64,000 nt of DNA from positions 1-64,000 of the forward strand of contig VZSE01000552.1 in the NCBI GenBank assembly GCA_013398275.1. Direction: 5' to 3'. The notes under the pieces are model-generated. The model saw only the letters and a program-made list of their open reading frames with translations. It was not told the DNA's origin and ran no database searches. Origin of the DNA: Promerops cafer (lineage: Eukaryota; Chordata; Aves; Passeriformes; Nectariniidae). The number at the start of each line of letters is the position of its first letter. Positions within the stretch are counted from its first letter, which is position 1. This document shows positions 37,817 to 51,700 of this stretch, piece by piece. Both the position numbers and the translations under genes were made by a program.

Positions 37817-40413
37817 CTTTATAAGACATCTCAGAAAGCTGACATTTGCAAACTCTTCTGTTCCATGAAGATCTAGTCAGATTTTCCTCTCCAAATCAGT
37901 CAGCCCCACCAGAGCTGTCATTTCCCTGATTGTCATCTACACAGGTATTTCAAGACTTCCTGCCATGTAATTTTCAGTCCCACCTGGAGTCTGTACAAAT
38001 GGTGGTGTAATCGCCATTTAGGCTGGGATGAATTTGTTGCATGTCACCATCAGAGCAGGAAGTCAAACTAACTAATCTGTCAAACTTATGAGAGCCTGCA
38101 AAAGCCTGGATGGAGAGATATGTAATAATTCTGCACAGAAAGAGCAACTAAATTTCAAGTGCCAATCTGCCAGCTGGAGATTTGCTGGGAAATCAAAATC
38201 TTTGTTAGAAAATTATACTGACAGCTAAATGGTAAACCAGTTCAGTGCTAGAGCAGACCTGGTGTACTCTCTGTCCTCAGCCACAGGCTTGGGAAGGATG
38301 CATCCTCTCCTTCCATTTTGTGCAGTGCAGATCACCTTTCTTTTACATGCTGTTTGTGGAAGCCTTAAGACCTTTGTGACAGTGGCTGTAGCTGGCTGAG
38401 AGGTCAGTGAGATTGACCTCACCCTCCTTAAGCTGACAGTGATCTTGGGTGGAAGGTTTAGACCCTACAGCAGTTCTCCCCTGGTGAGTGCAGCTCCGTG
38501 TAGCCAGTGACACTTAACAAGGTTGGGTTTGTACAGAAGGAGGGCAGTAACTAAATTCAGAATGACCTACTTAGACTATGTGTATTCAGTTAGTAGGTAC
38601 TGATGAAATTCAGTGTAAGAGCTACCAGGCAGTAAGAAAAGAAAATTGTGGTGACCTGTGTAGAGTCACCTTCAGCTGTACTCTTTCAGAGCAAGCAAGT
38701 TAATGGATAAAGGTTTGGAAATTGATGTATCTGAACCATGTGTGTGAAATTTCAAGTAGATACACGCAGGGATTATGCATGCCTTTAAAAATCTGACTGT
38801 AAAAGTGCAGGAGAAAATCATCCTCTACTGATAACAATAAAAAAGTTCTCCCCTGCCCCCCATTTCAAAGTGTTCGTCTCTGCCTGGGAATCATGAAGGA
38901 CGGATTTGTGAGGAAATAGAGGGGGGTTAATGTGTTCCCCTTAGTCATGTGAATGTGGGTTTTTCTGAGTGTCATTTTGGCATTTGTGTCATTTGTTTGA
39001 CTTTGACATGATGGCAGTCACACTGGGACATAAGCACATCTCCTTGGAATGAAATGCAAAATTTGGGTTCTGTTCTCAGAAGTTTCTTCTCCAGCCTTTG
39101 AGAACAGAAACTTAGATGTGGGTGGTTAGTATGAACTGTGGCTGGCAAGGGCTGCTATAAAGAGATGAGCTGTGACCCAAGCAGTATACCATGTCTAATC
39201 CCCTAAGAGCTTTGCAGTTGAAGACCTTGATTGATTTTATGAACTGGATTAGTAGGTGATAGGAGCCTGCATACCAGAGGTGATTTAGAGTGATGGAACC
39301 GTCTTCACATGTGAAATCTGAATGATGCAGAGTCCTGGAGCTTCTAGAAGGTTAGTTGCTGTAAAAAAGATAAAAGTATGAAAACTGAAAAATAACAGGG
39401 TGATGTGTGTGACTAGGGAAGGGTTTTATGTAGCAAGTAACAATGTGATCAACACATTGGCACAGGTTGATTTATTTCAAGAGGAAAGAAACTCTACAAT
39501 TGTGTTTCTAAGCTTGAAATCAACAGCTTCTGGTGTGGATAGAGCCTGGTTCTCACATTGCACACATCCTTGGACCAGAAGTATATGCACTTCAGACCAC
39601 TTCAGAGTCTGAGGCCTGCTGTAAATATTTAGGACATCCCAAACAAAAAACAATAGCCCCATTAAAATTAATTAAACTATCATTAGTAGGCAGAAAATTA
39701 TTTGTAATTAAAGATTTGCATGCTCCCTAGTCTATTCCCAGCCTCTTGGTTCTTATCTAGAACATCTAAACTAACTAGAAAGACCTCTTAAAGTGAAGCA
39801 TGGCTGTCTCTGCACTGTGTGCCTTTGCTACTCTTGAAAAAACATTATTTCCTGAGGAAATAACCAGCCATTCGTTTTATGTAACTCATCATTTGATGGG
39901 GCTGTCTTTGAAGGGAGGTCACTGTGGGGAACTTTGGACATTCCTCCCTAATCTCAGACATAATCATCTCCAAAGGGGAGGGGCACTAGAGCGGCAGGCA
40001 ACCAGAACACGGCAGGTGTTAGCGATCCAGGCTGCGTGGCCTCTTTGTTGGTCTGGGGGTAAAACTGCTGAACTCAACCCTTTTTTCTCATTTTTCATCA
40101 AGTCAACGGTGAAGCCAATAAATGTCAGATGAGTCACTGGGGCCATGGATTTGCAATGAGGCAAGAGCCACTCCTTGCCCCCACATTAGTGCCAGGCAGT
40201 GCAATGTGTAAAAGGTACATCAGAGGATGTGTGGACGCAGTTTTGCCCTGAACTGAGACCGTCACTGCATCTTATCGCAGTCTTCTGAGTTACAATTCTA
40301 CTCATACAGAACAACATATTTAGGACCATATATATATTACTGAGCACAAAACTATTCAAGGCATTTATTTTAATCTTTGCAACTTGGGTGTAGTATTAGC
40401 TTAAATCAAAAGC
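37817..40413. other. Intergenic, no gene recognised
   Basis: Unique sequence. Open frames of up to 110 codons (39800-40132) show no familiar protein. The stretch from about 37860 to 38230 is free of repeats and of balanced composition, but I see no coding or RNA gene signal in it. Confidence 0.6.
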
Positions 40414-40973
40414 AGTGTGGCCAGCAGGTCAAGTGAGGCTTTTGTGCCCCTCTGCTCTGGTGAGATGGGCCCAGCTGGAGCTCTGCATCCAGTTTTGAGG
40501 TCTCCATCACAAGAAATACCTGGATCTGTTGGAGCAAGTTGGGAGGAGGATCATGAAGTATGGAACACGTCTCCTATGACAACAGGCTGAGAGAGTTGGG
40601 GATTGTTCAGCCTGAAGAGGAAAAGGCTCCAGGGAGACCTTATTGCATCAATACTTCAAGTGGACATACAAGAGAGCTGGAGAAGGCCTTTTTATCAGGG
40701 CATGTAGTGATAGGACAAGGGATGATGGCTTTAAACTGAAAGAGGAAAGATTTAGATTGGATACTAAAATTCTTTACTATAATTGTGGTGGAACACTGGA
40801 GGAGGTTGCCCAGAGGTGCTGTAGATGCCCCATTGCTGGAAGTGTCCAATGCCAGGTTGGAGGGAGAGCTGAGAAACCCGGTCTAGTGGAAGGCGTCCCT
40901 GCCCATGGCAGGAGGACTACAGCTGGATGATCTCTAAGGTGCCTTTCAACCCAAACCATTCTGTGATTCTGTG
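40414..40973 (+). mobile_element. CR1 retrotransposon, 3' portion, plus strand
   Basis: Begins near GTGTGGCCAGCAGGTCAAG, passes through TTCAGCCTGAAGAGGAAAAG and the GATGCCCCATTGCTGGAAGT block, and ends at CAACCCAAACCATTCTGTGA. It is about 560 bp, 5'-truncated and moderately diverged. The 95-codon frame at 40643-40930 is CR1-derived. Confidence 0.9.
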
Positions 40974-43900
40974 TTTCTCCCTTCTGTCCCTATGATGCAC
41001 ACTCTTCTCCACGACTAGATTACATTTTAAAGGAGGTGGTTTAAATGCATCTTTCCATATGCTGAACAGACATCAAATGGTGATAGCTATTCTAGAGTAA
41101 ACATACATAGGTTTGGGGGTTTTTTTGGTTTGTGTCAATATCTTTTTTATAAAGCCACGGGTCTGAAGAAAATAATTCACACAGCTGTTAAGTACAGCTA
41201 TTATGGATTTCTTTCCAACAGGGGATGTAAAAAGAGGCTGAAAGCTGAAGAAAACTTCCAACTTCCCAGGAGCACAAAACCTTGCTTTTTTATTGACAGA
41301 GAAATTTCAAAAAGACTGCAGAGAACATCTGGCAGCTTCTGGTTTATATTACTTCTTCACTAAATGTTTCCCTAAATAATTGGAGGACTTTAATTAAATT
41401 GCAATCTTGACTGTATTTATCACCAGTCTTTTATGGAACCTGTCATCCTAGGGCAAATTATTTAAGAAACAAAACACTCCCAAGAGATGCACTTTCATGT
41501 TACTACTAGGCAAAGAAACAGAGAAAAAAGAAATAGTCCACTGACAAGACAACACAGGAAACTGGTAGCAGAGGGAGAAAGGAAGCATGGGGTCTCTTGG
41601 GGTCCCAGGCAGTGTGCTGTAAACCAAACTTGACCAAAACGTAACAGTTCTGCTTTTTATTACTTCAAAGCCCTTTTACAGGAAAAGATGATTTATAATA
41701 TAGGAACTAATGACTAAAATATGCATGTACCTTTCCAAGGGCAAAAATAATTCTCTAACCTTCTGCAAATGTGGTGCTTTTGCAAGGCAAGGTTACTGCA
41801 CAGTTTCTTCTGCTCTGCTTAAGAGTATCTCACTGTTATCAAGTAAATATATTGCCAGATCCCAGAATGAGCCTCTTGAGTGCTCTTGACATCACAAATA
41901 AGGTTGCATCTAAATAAATAAACAAGTAATGTCATGTTGACCCTCCTGAATATTAAAAGCTTTTCCCCATCTCTGTCATTGAAATTACCATAATTTTATT
42001 TCAGCAGTTTTCAGAGAGCTGTGCTCTGTGTAAGATCTACTCTAACAAGGCCCTTAGTGAAGCTATCTCCATGAGAAACTCTAAAAATCACCCTAGGCTT
42101 CTTATGAGCCTCCCACAATGCTGTGCTACCCTTCTCAGCTCCACTGAACTAACTGCTTACCTTTGTGACTCACATTTTTCTGCTTTAGAGTTACTTCATG
42201 CAGAAAAACAGCTGCACTTCGAGTGTATTATTGCTTTGCAAACAGTACATCTATGTTTAAGTTCAGAGTGAAATTTAATGTTAGTGGTGCTTGAAGCAGG
42301 CTAGTTCTTACCCAAAGTGAAACTTCCTCAAAGTCGAAGGTCAACAGCTTCATCAGAGCCATCTCCAAAATGCTTTTGCTAATGAAAAGGGAGAAATATG
42401 CCCCTTTCCTACCTAAAAGTCAAATATACTTTGGATAAAAAGAGAAGGAAAAAAGCCATTCCTCACCTGCCTGTCCATGAGACATTAATAATCCCTGTAG
42501 TATGCAAAATACTCCTGAGCGTAGAATTGCACCTGTTACTGAGCCTCGTGTATCATTTCATAACTAGCATGATTATACTTGCAAGGAGGGGGTCAAGTAT
42601 AGTTAATACACACACATGTAAGAGCTATTCTAGCAGGTACTGCCGGGACTTGCTCTGTTATGTTTTGATTAACTTAACTCTCCCTTATCCACTGCTCCTG
42701 TCTCAGAGACTGCTGAAACTCAAAAGAGAATCTCTTTAAATTAACCAGAGATAAAAAGCCAGCTTGAGAATGTCATGCATTTTTCCTTCCAAGTGCTATA
42801 CTTTCGTATATTTGTTGTGGTACCGCAGGCACTAGCAAGAGTGCTCCCAAGGAATATTACCCCTGGGCTACAGCTGGAGCAGTGGTGTGTTGCTGTGACA
42901 GTATTGTCACCTTCAGAGCACTGGTGCTGGTGGCAGTGGTTCCCTCCAGCAGAGGAGAGTCTGGGCCTTCTGTGAGGATCAAAACTTCCTCCAGCCATGG
43001 TCAGTGATGTTGCCATGGCATCCTGTGCCCAAGAAAGCCACTTGAAAGTCCTCTCGTCACTTTTCAACTCCGACTTCTAAAGCAAGGGATGCAAGTCTGG
43101 AAGTGTCTTGTTTCCTCCCTGCTCTCCCGCTGGGGACTAGTCAGGGACATTTCTATACCTGTCGTTGCTTTATAGTTGATTTTTCCTCCTGTTCGTCATC
43201 ACCTGAAGCCAGTTTATGCTGTGTGTGTTTCAGCAGTTTTTGCTGGGAGAGGCATTGATATCCAGGGGGCAGACAATGTGTTGAATCCCTAAGGTGGCTT
43301 TGGATGTGCTTCATGGGATACAGAGTACTGGGTGCATGCAGTCTCTCTCTTCTGATCGTGATCTGAACCAAGCGCTCATCTCAGACATATGGAATGGGAA
43401 ATCTGAGCTGTAGTGCACTCGTATTGAGGGTATGTGGGTATAGCACAGAACATACCTAGACAGACAGGTGTGCATGCACATGTACACACAGCACTCCATC
43501 TGTGTGGGAGAGAAAAACTTTTAGCATTAGGAAAGTCACTGAATGTGCTAAAGGTTACCTTTGTGTGTAACATCAGTTGTGCTAGGAACTGCAGCTCAGA
43601 AAGGTTGGTTGTGCTGCTGGAAGCTGCCACAAAGAGCGACTTAACACAAGAAAGAGACTTTACTTTTTACAGAGGAGCTTGTAAGCAAGGAGACCAAAAA
43701 AAAGTTAAAAGTTTAGAAAGGAGCATGTTTTGCTCTGTCATTTCACATAATAGCATGGCAAGAGGTTTTTCCTGGCAAGCAGTGGTAAAAAACTTCATTT
43801 AAAAAACTCAGGCCATGATTGAAATGTAACATTTTTGTTCATAAATTAATCCCAAATGACAAAACTATGCATGCATTAGAGAGGAAAAAGAAATTGAATA

Positions 43901-44960
43901 ATAGGTGGATGGAAGAAAGAGACTGGTACTGTTAAGCTAACATCAACTGTTATTCCTTTTAACTGTCCAAGCCAGTGTCAAAAACCTAAATAATCAAAAC
44001 TGAGAAGAATTTCAGCAATAGGGTCCAGAACTGAATAAGTGTAACTTGCACTGTGACTGTCCCAGTATTATTTAAAAAAACTTGATGAACAGATGTTAAA
44101 GAGCACCAGTGAGAAGCATGAATGTTAAATGGCACTGTCTCCTGTGCTGGATGTGGGGGCAGTGGCAGTGCCAGACCACAACTTCCACCTCCACACCACT
44201 CCTTGAGTCCTGCTACAATTAACAATAATCACTGCTTTATCCCTTTCAAAGTATTGCCAGGGACGTATGTGAAATCACTTGGTTGCTAATGAGAGATAAT
44301 TTAATGACTGGTCAATTTAAGCCCCAGTGGAGCCTTTGCATTTCCTGTCACATGCTGTCACCAGTGGCTGGTGGTCTCAGCAGAAAGGCTGCTCACTGTG
44401 CAAGGGAGAGCTGACTCAGGCTCTCTCCCCGGCTCCTGGTCAGCACAGAGCTAGAAGGAGCAGAGCTTGCCCCTGCTGTGTTATTGTTCCCGTCTGCCTT
44501 TCCTATAACGGAGTAGGATCTCACAGTCCCCTCCGGCGATCTGACGGCATCACTTCTCCCAGCCACTTGTCACCTCTCCCGCAGTGCCTGGCTGGGCAGC
44601 CCAGCTCGTCCCGATGTGGAGGTGGCAGGGCAGCAGCAGCCAGTCCTGCACGGCTGGCATCCAGGGGAACCCACTGGTGACGGGTGAGCAGTCAAAGCTG
44701 TCTGTCTTCCCCCCCGGGAGCCTGCCACACTCTGTGCAGAGCTGTTGCTGACAGCTGGGTGCCAGAGAGTGTCTGTGACGCTGGGGAGGGGACAGTGTGT
44801 CCCAGGACAGCATGGAGTGCCAGGCTTGCAGAGATGCATTTGAGGAGCAGCTCTTCTCTCACCTAAGATAATGGGGTCCAAAACCTCACTGGCAGAACCA
44901 GCAGAACTGCAGAACCAGCCCTTTGCTCACACCCACATTATCAATAAAGTGTTCATCCGT
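40974..44960. other. Intergenic, no gene recognised
   Basis: Unique sequence, AT-rich to about 42.7 kb and more GC-rich at 44.3-44.9 kb, where several overlapping frames (for example 44327-44680 and 44570-44881) open only because of composition. No exon-like homology was recognised. Confidence 0.55.
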
Positions 44961-45710
44961 AGTGACCTTGACAGGCTTGAGGAGCAGCCTCCTGTATCAA
45001 TACAGGCTGGGGGATGAAGGGGTTGAGAGCAGAGAAGGATTTGGGGGTACTGGTGCATGGAAAGCTGGGCATGTCTCAGAAATGTGCACTGGCAGCCCAA
45101 AAGGCCAGGCATATCCTGGGCTGCATCAAAAGCAACGTGAGCAGCAGGTTGAGGGGGGTAATTTTGCCACTCTCCTCCTCTCTGGTTAGACCCCACGTGG
45201 AGTGTGGTGTCCAGTCCTGGGGTCTCCAGCACAGAAGGGATGTGGTCCTTCTGCAATGAGTTCAGAGAAGGGATGCAAGAATGATCTCAGGACTGGAACA
45301 CCTCTCCTAAGAGGCTGACAGAGTTGGGTTTTTTCTGTGTAGAGACGAGAAGGCTCTGGGGAGACATTACAGCACTTTCCAGTACATAAAGGAGACCTTT
45401 TCTTATGAAGGCAGGAGAGGTGTGTTTTACAAGGGCATATGGGGATAGGACAGGGGAAGATGGCTTTAAGCTGGTAGAGGGTAGATTTAGATTAGCTATT
45501 AGGAAGCAATTCTTTACTCAGAAGGTGGTGAGGCACTGGAACAGGCTGCCCAGAGAAGCTGTGGATGCCCCATCCCTGGAAGTGTTCCAGACCAGGCTGG
45601 ACAGGGTTTGGAGCAACCTGGTCTAGTGGGAGGTGTCCCTGACCATGACAGGTGAGTTGCAGCTAGAGGATCTTTAAGGTCCCTTCCTACCCAAACCATT
45701 CTGTTACTCA
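44961..45710 (+). mobile_element. CR1 retrotransposon with ORF2 C-terminus, plus strand
   Basis: About 750 bp. The frame at 45014-45259 reads KDLGVLVHGKLGMSQKCALA and then ARHILGCIKSNV and LVRPHVECGVQSWG. This is the C-terminal end of the CR1 ORF2 (endonuclease/reverse transcriptase) protein. The CR1 3' UTR follows, with GATGCCCCATCCCTGGAAGT, ending in AAGGTCCCTTCCTACCCAAA and CCATTCTGTTA. It is the longest young-looking CR1 copy in the window, but 5'-truncated and inactive. Confidence 0.93.
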
Positions 45711-48700
45711 GGTTAAAGACTGCTTTAAGTGCTAATTCTTTCTTGGCGTAATTCAATTCATTATTTTGAAGTGCATAGATGGACTTGTTTCTCCCACTGG
45801 TGCCTACACAGCAGCTTCCTTCTGCTGATGCATGTAGCACCCTGATGTGGATACTACAGCCAGATCACACAAGTCACCCATCAGCTTGCACTGGATTTGT
45901 GTCTGGTCAAAGCTCGCTTTTCCATGGCTGGCAGTGTCTGTGCCGATCTCATGAGCAAACCGACAGGCTGGGGAAGTTTGGCCTGACACAGCCTGTGAAA
46001 AAGCCCAGCCAGCAGTGGACCTCTGCCTGAACTGCTGATAATCCCATTCCTTTAGTTCTCCTTTATCAATTTAAAGCATTAGAAACAAATTTACAAATTG
46101 CAAAAAGTCAGTTTCTCATAAGATACTCAGTTACTATGCTGAAATAGCAAGAATAGACTGTAATAGTTACTTCAGCAAGCAGTGGAAGCATCAGTGACAG
46201 TGGTTTGGCCATTAAGAGCTCAGCTGAGTTTCTGGTCAGTGCAGCACAGTGTGTTCTTCTTCCTGGGATAGTGGCTGATTGCTGCTGATGATTCCAGCTT
46301 TCCCAAATTGCTAAACTGCTGGTGTAGACCACATGATGTTACAATGCTTCTCACTACCTGTGGTAGCAGAGGTGAAGTTCTGCATGGAAATGCAGCAATG
46401 ACACAGTGAAGACACAGCTGGTGCTTGGTGGGGAAACTGAGTGCCTGGGTCTCGTGTGGGTGCATGTCAGGGGCCTGAGATGCCCCTTGCATTGGCCAGG
46501 TAGTGCTGGCATGTGGATGGATGGCAGCTAATGCTGCACTTGTTTACTGCATGCATGCTGCTATTTCCAACTCTGTGACTCCGTCTGTGCTCCTCAGGGA
46601 GATTAAGGCTTCCCTTACTTCTGCGAATCCTCAGCTGAGATCATCCACAGCTTTAGTATCTGTACTTTAGTAGGGCCAAATCCCATCTTGCAAACTGGTT
46701 TATAATCATGATGGCGATGATCTACAGCAGGGGCACCCAAGGATATCCTGGGGACTAACATTGACAAAACTATGTTTCTTCCCCAACCCCTTTGCAGAGC
46801 AGAAGCATGTACTAGACAGTTGTTTCCTCTCCAGGTAGTCATCAATGGCACCTCTGCCTGTCCATCCCAGAGGACAAATTCCAGGAGGATTCACACAGGG
46901 AGAACAGCCGTGCTCTCTGCTAGCAGCCCTGGTTTGGTTGGAGCTTCCAGCCAAGGTTCCCCAGTGTGGTGGGATCGATCACCCATGCAAAAGGCTTGGT
47001 GGCCTCCTTGGTAGTGCTGTCACTGGGGTGGCACATGACATGGAAGCAGATGGTGCTAATCCAAATGGAAACTCAAATATAAATATTAAAGCTTCTAGTT
47101 ACTTTTGTAAGCAGAGAGGATGGCCTTCGGGAGGCTTCAGTAAATGGGGCTGCGATGCCTGAGATCGTGTGTGAAGAGCTGTTTAGTGTGTGATGGCCAT
47201 GTCAGCCCATGGAACCACTTGGATCTGGCTGTTGGTGCTTAGAGCACAGCATCTGCCTGGGCTGCCAGAGGCCTCTCCGCCAGGCAAATGTGGTAAGGGA
47301 TGCTGTGGAAAGTGCTGCAGGTGTTCCTTGGTTAACACTCCTGTGGAGCAAAACAATAAAGGAGCATGTGTCTCTGCTCCTTTCCACTAGCTTTTAATAG
47401 GGCATTTTCCTTGTACTTTCAAAATGATACTATGCAATACTCTGAAAGTACTGTCCCCCGTACTTTCAAATAAATGCATTTATAGAATATGAATCATTTT
47501 AGTCAATGCATTTTTGTATCATTGTATTACACTTTTTTTCCCTCCTGTAGAAACCTTTCAAAGCTTGTATTTAGGTTTATCGTTAGGTGTTGAGTATTCA
47601 AGGCTAAAAGCAGGTACTGTGTCAGCTGGACCCAGGATGATGACTTTCCTGCTGCTGAGTCGTGCATTATGGTGGAAGGACAGGCTGAAGATGAACTTAA
47701 ACACATCTGTGTTTTCTGGTTTTTCCTTAAGTGAGACTTTTTTTGTCTTCCTAGAACCAAAAATTTAAGACTTTAAGTTTTGACTTGAAATGTCATTTTT
47801 GTCAAATAGTTTTAGTGCTACACTTTGGCAGAACTCCTGTGCCTTTTGCAAAAGAGCAAAACTAGCATAATCCTGTGTGGTTGGAGAAGTACACTTGCTA
47901 ACCCAGATTGCTTTTGACCTAGATGGCAAGCTCCTGCCTGCCTGTCTGGCTTGGTTTCTAACAATTCAGCTCCCACAGTTTGGGCAGCTGCCGTAACCCC
48001 CTTTCTCCAGAAAGACATTAGGCACTCAGGTGAAATCTAGGTCAGCCAAATTGGGTGGGGGGGGTGGGGGAATCAAAACCTGTGTCCGAATAAAAATGTA
48101 GAAACACTGCATTTGAAAATGAAATTTCTCTGTTTAAGAAGTCTCTGTTGTGACAGTTCTGTTGAAGCAGAACTGGCATTATTTCCCGAATTTTCAAGTT
48201 GTTCAAATTTCCTTATTTGTTTGTTGATAATTGACTAAGCAGTTTGCCAAATGTTATGCCATCTAGGGCTGGTAAGTGTTGCTTGTGTCTATAAAACTTT
48301 ATTTTCCCATTTCCAGGGGATCACATTTTGAGATTTCAAGAAGAGAAGTTGTTTGTGGAGAGTCACAAATGTACTTTCTTTGATGACTTCTGGGATTCTT
48401 TTTTTAATTGCCCTACACAGACTACAAGAAAATAATTTTCCATTAGTATTTTATTTATTTGCCCTAGTATAGAAAAGTAGTACCATCAGATCTTCACATA
48501 GCCCATGTTTGCTTTTTGCTCTAAGTGTTATTCTGTAAATAATAATGCCACTTTTATAAAACCACAGGACAAGCCTTCTGTCCCTCGGGTATGTTTCAGT
48601 GATGCTAAAACAGAAAACAATGAAGATTTCAATGGACTCACTGTCTCAGCATCTTAACATAATTTAACCAACAAGATATGACAAGAAGACGCAGCTGACT

Positions 48701-51700
48701 TCTTTCAGTGTGTAACATCTTTAGGCCTGCAGCTGATTTGTGTAAACAGTTATTTATTCAACAATCTCTTTTACAAGGAGACTTCCTGTGAATTGCGTAA
48801 TTTGAGGCAGAAAAGACACAGTGAGCAAAAATATCACTGGGAGAGCCTAGGGCATGAAAGGAAAACAATAGGTGCTTTTCTCACCTCTGATCACCAGCAG
48901 CAGTGTGTGTTGAGAATATTCATCACAGAAGTTTGATCTCCCAAGGCTATGGCTGCAAATTCAGTTGCTTCCTCGCTGCTGCCTTCAAGCTCAGCACCTC
49001 CCCTGACCACTAATTCAGCGTGAGGTGTACACAGAAACTGGTGATTGGGAAAAGCAGCAGTGACAAGTGACAGGGATGGAGCTGCTAACTCTGCACATTC
49101 CTGAGCAGTGGAGAAAGAGCTTGAAAACAAAGGAGAGAGGAAGCAAGAAAGTACCAGAAAAAGAAAACTGGCTGAGGAGTCAATAGCAAAGATTGACAAG
49201 ACTGAGAGTATGGCACTTCTCCTAAGGGATAAAGCAGCTTCTTTCCCGTTACACAGGGAAATGAGGTGTGTTGTCTCCATAATCTGGAGGAGACCTTTAT
49301 TTTTCATTCAAGTGCATACATTCATTTGATATCTGGGGATGAAGATGTTTCTCTGTCTTATTATGACCTAAATCCTGTAATTTTTATTGAGGGAATAAAT
49401 CAGAATATATGTATTAGTAATTGTAGTTATCATCAATACATTTCCTGCAAGCTGAGCTTTAGATTTCACAGTACCATAATCATGTTCAGGAAAGTTACCT
49501 CTAATCTAGAGTAAAGCTAGGGAAACAAAAAGCCCACAGATAAACCCAGCAAATGAAAGGGTGCATGGGGGGCTCTCCACCTCTCCACTGGAATGTCCCT
49601 GTAAGAAGGGCTGGTACTGGAACTGCGTCTCCGCACCTCCCACCCCACCACAGCATCATGAGTAGGTGCATTCCCAAGTGATACAGCAAGCCTTGTATCT
49701 TGTAGACAGAGAGCAAGATAACTTAAAAAATATGTTAGTGAGAATGGCTGCAGGTTTAACATCGGTCTGTAATTTGGATTTGCCAGCTTGTTCAGGGGAT
49801 GCTGCCTGTCTCCATTCTGAAGCCTTGCAGCACCAAGCAGCACGCTGCACTCTGGTGATGCTCAGCTCAGCTCAACTCAATGCAGGCTGTGCTGCAGTCA
49901 GTGTAACAGCAGCTGAAGTGGTTTTACAAGTTCCTGACCCTGTCTCACACACAGCTGAGGCAACGATTTTTCTTCAAGGATTTGTATGCCTGCTTCCAGT
50001 GACTCCTCTCTGCCTGCAGTCCTCTGTCCTACAAGTGTGTGCTCTGCAGCAGGCTGTGATTTCAGCCCAGATACAACTCCTTTGGAGAAGTGACCCGACT
50101 GGATCTGTTTTGGCTTATTTTTTTTTTCGTTTTCTACTCCTGCCTGTATCCTGTGTGCTTGCTCACAGCTTGCTAAACCTTCATACTGGTTGGAAAGAAC
50201 TTATTATGCTGAGAGGATCCATTTCTTCACACTCCTACACAACTTTAAAAATGAATTTTTTATGGGACATTCCAAATAATAAGAAATCCCCGCAATGGCT
50301 GTATGTGTTGACTTCTATTTTAGAGTTGTGCTATCAAAATCATACTAGCTACCTGTCAGCACAGAGTTGTGTATTTCTTGGGACTGGTAAATTAGGCTGT
50401 GTTTAAGAGGAAGACATGCTGTGTGTTTCGCCAGTAGCATATTCTGGGGGGGTGGTTTGCCCATAACATTTTCTGGTTTTCTCCCAAGGGCCTCTTTCAG
50501 TACACTGGAAACTGTTGTCTTCAATAAGACAAGCATTAAGACACAAAACCTTAAGTTTGTGTCCCTATCCTACTTTGGCTTCTCTTACATGCTCTATGGG
50601 AAATCCTTTTGGCTTATGTGGCTGGCACTGCAGCCCAGCTTATATCAACCTCTAAAATGATGATATTTAATTGAATAAAAGGGGAGCTGGTATGGAAATG
50701 TGTGGGTAAACAGAAAGAGATGCACCATACAGATGTTCACGGTACAACTACTTACAGTCAGCAAGTGTCTTTATGTGAACATCACAGTGACAAAATAAAA
50801 AAATGTTTCATCATGCTAATGCTGTGGCAAGGTCATGTGTAGCTCAAACATATCAGGAAAGAATACTAAGAAGATAATTTGTGCCTTGGTGAGTTTTGAG
50901 AACAGCCTGCAGATTTTTCTGTCAGTTTTAAGCCCCTGGCCATCACATTTATTTTATAGACCCTAGTTTTGAAATGATGATCTTCTGATGAGAACGGTAG
51001 ATAAACAATTAGCAGATACTCTGCACAGAGCAAGCTACTTGTTCTGCAGTAGTGCTCAGAGGCAGAGTGTATCACCATTTTTCCATAGAGTCTCTGTGTT
51101 TAATTGATATTCCCTAAAAGTGACAAACTCTAGTGCTTGCCTTTTCTTTCTTGCCCAACCTTTTATTTAATTTTTTGATTTTTCCACTGTAATCCCCCAG
51201 AACTGCTAAAGAGGAGGAAGTATTCTCTGCCCATAGCTTGCCTGTTTCTGCCATAAGTCTCTTAGGTTTAATCAAATGTATGATTGAGATGTGGAACTGT
51301 GATACTCATAAATGAATATTGTCTTATGTCAGAAGTGCCCTAAGTGAAAAAAGAGGTTGTTTTTATGGTGACTGTCATCACATTTTATGCTTCTTCAGGA
51401 AGAACAGTCTGAGCTCCACCTTTCAAACCCTCTCCATGTCATAAGAGATGCTTGTGCAGTTTGCCCTGGTGGTGTGGCCCAGGTGTGCAGCCACATGTGG
51501 GCGAGGGAGTGAAGGCAGATCAACTGCATTGCAGAAGGTCTGTTATAAGCACTGTGTTTCCCTAATCAGATGCTGTTTTATCACAGTGTTGGAAACTGTT
51601 TTGTGCTGCTCAACATCTTTTTAACTCTGTCTCCTAGTTGCTGGGGAAGCAAGGACAGTTCCCATTCTGTAACAATGCACAATGCAAGCTCAATTAGGCA

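Noticed and set aside
45014..45259. Frame KDLGVLVHGKLGMSQ as a host gene
   Set aside because: It is the CR1 ORF2 C-terminus and is followed directly by the CR1 3' UTR.
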